Shown: positions 6,480 through 7,243 of the stretch, in pieces
How positions within the stretch are numbered: position 1 is the stretch's first letter
How the letters are laid out: every line of letters starts with the position of its first letter
Assembly: GCA_021814855.1 (NCBI GenBank)
Contig: JAKAHQ010000085.1
Span: forward strand, 1-7,243
Direction of reading: 5' to 3'
DNA from: Bacteroidota bacterium
GTDB taxonomy: Bacteria > Bacteroidota > Ignavibacteria > Ignavibacteriales > Melioribacteraceae
DNA: 7,243 nt
The notes under the pieces: generated by a model
What the model saw: only the letters and a program-made list of their open reading frames with translations
What the model was told of the DNA's origin: nothing
The model's database searches: none
Position numbers and translations under genes: made by a program

Positions 6480-7243
6480 ATGAAAAAATTTTACTACTTT
6501 TCAAAGACGAAGCTTAAATTTGTAGAAATACGCAATTTCTATCAGAAATTTGTATTTCTAGTCTTGTTTTTTGCAGTGTTGATCTCATTTTTTGTTTTCG
6601 GAACATTTTTGGTTATAGATGAATTCGTCAATCCGGGTTCTCAGGTAAAACAATTAAAGAGTAAAAACGCCGCACTGCAAGAAAAGTTGGACAATCTGTA
6701 CGACAGGTATAAAACTCTTGATGAAAGAATTACCGAACTGTCGTCTCAGAGCCATGATTTAAGACTAAAGGCAAATTTAGAACCGCTGAACACGGATAGT
6801 TTGTACGGCATCGGCGGCAACGTATTTGAACCTATCAAAACATCCAGTCTCGGAAACCTAAACAAATATCTATCTAATCTCGATTCTTTCGTTAATCAAA
6901 TTTCTCTAAAAGTAAAATTGGAGAAAAACAATTACACCGAAATTGAAAACACGCTTAAAGACAATGAAAAGATGTATGCGAATATACCGGCATTGAAACC
7001 ATGCGACGGCAAGGTAGAAAATGATTTCGGTATGAGATTTCACCCGATCTTGAAAATTATGCGTATGCATGACGGTGTTGATATTATTACGGATACCGGA
7101 ACAAAGGTATATGCACCAGGCGCCGGTACCGTACAATTTGTAGGATGGCGCACCGGTTACGGAAGGACGGTTGAAATCGACCATGGATTTGGATATACAA
7201 CTTTATACGGTCATTTAAATGGCGCTAATGTAAGAGAAGGTCA
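6480..7243 (+). CDS. M23 (LytM-type) peptidoglycan peptidase, membrane-anchored, 3' end missing
   Basis: The reading frame is open from ATG 6480 to the right edge (254 codons seen). Residues 1-23 are basic (MKKFYYFSKTKLKF), followed by one membrane helix at about 24-46 (FVFLVLFFAVLISFF), so the protein should sit in the inner membrane with its body in the periplasm. A charged, probably coiled-coil stretch (about 53-100) follows, then a helical linker. The peptidase domain starts near 174: FGMRFHPILK (183-192), then the zinc motif MHDGVDI with His197 and Asp201, and GRTVEIDHGFGYTTLYGHL with His245. The final HxH zinc/catalytic motif should lie just beyond the window, so activity cannot be confirmed. 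An in-frame TGA at 6450-6452 leaves the ATG as the only reasonable start; no Shine-Dalgarno is seen. Members cut peptide cross-links in the wall, often for cell shape or division. It has its own likely promoter and may be separate from the hprK operon. Confidence 0.9.
   Translation, partial: MKKFYYFSKTKLKFVEIRNFYQKFVFLVLFFAVLISFFVFGTFLVIDEFVNPGSQVKQLKSKNAALQEKLDNLYDRYKTLDERITELSSQSHDLRLKANLEPLNTDSLYGIGGNVFEPIKTSSLGNLNKYLSNLDSFVNQISLKVKLEKNNYTEIENTLKDNEKMYANIPALKPCDGKVENDFGMRFHPILKIMRMHDGVDIITDTGTKVYAPGAGTVQFVGWRTGYGRTVEIDHGFGYTTLYGHLNGANVREG

Noticed and set aside
6906..7184. Reverse-strand reading frame of 92 codons
   Set aside because: It lies opposite the M23 catalytic domain, whose motifs are clear, and its translation shows no recognisable family.

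Overview
The window holds nine protein genes, all on the + strand and tightly packed. The first is cut by the left edge and the last by the right edge. The moderate-to-low G+C, the gene set and several family details point to a free-living member of the Bacteroidota/Chlorobiota/Ignavibacteriota (FCB) group, most likely Ignavibacteria-like. The details are an HPr-kinase gene beside a short hpf, a YbeY with Asp in place of the third metal-binding His, an M23 peptidase with one N-terminal membrane anchor, and a promoter resembling the TAnnTTTG type. This placement is inference; no rRNA or other taxonomic marker is present.

Layout: (1) 1-419, C-terminal end of an S41 (CtpA-type) processing protease. 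(2) 435-1025, gamma-class carbonic-anhydrase-like left-handed beta-helix protein. (3) 1027-1473, ybeY rRNA-maturation endonuclease. (4) 1470-1928, Smg/DUF494 protein of unknown function. (5) 1944-4169, topA, DNA topoisomerase I with three C-terminal zinc fingers. (6) 4196-5107, XerC-type tyrosine recombinase. (7) 5104-5415, short-form ribosome hibernation factor (hpf/raiA). (8) 5405-6415, HPr kinase/phosphorylase (hprK). (9) 6480 to the right edge, membrane-anchored M23 (LytM-type) peptidoglycan peptidase.

From 435 to 6415 no gap between genes exceeds 26 bases, and three junctions overlap (ybeY/smg 4 bp, xerC/hpf 4 bp, hpf/hprK 11 bp). This stretch is probably read as one operon or a few nested units. 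The themes are chromosome topology and segregation (TopA, Xer), ribosome maturation and dormancy (YbeY, HPF) and nutrient-state signalling (HprK). The only real non-coding gap is 6416-6479, which carries a plausible promoter for the M23 gene. No gene-free stretch exceeds 300 bases. I see no tRNA, rRNA, CRISPR array, insertion sequence, riboswitch or convincing intrinsic terminator.

This is essentially a housekeeping region. I did not find an undescribed defence or mobile system. The points worth a second look are the smg-topA linkage, the lineage-type active-site changes in YbeY and HprK, the translational coupling of hpf to hprK, and insertions in TopA.
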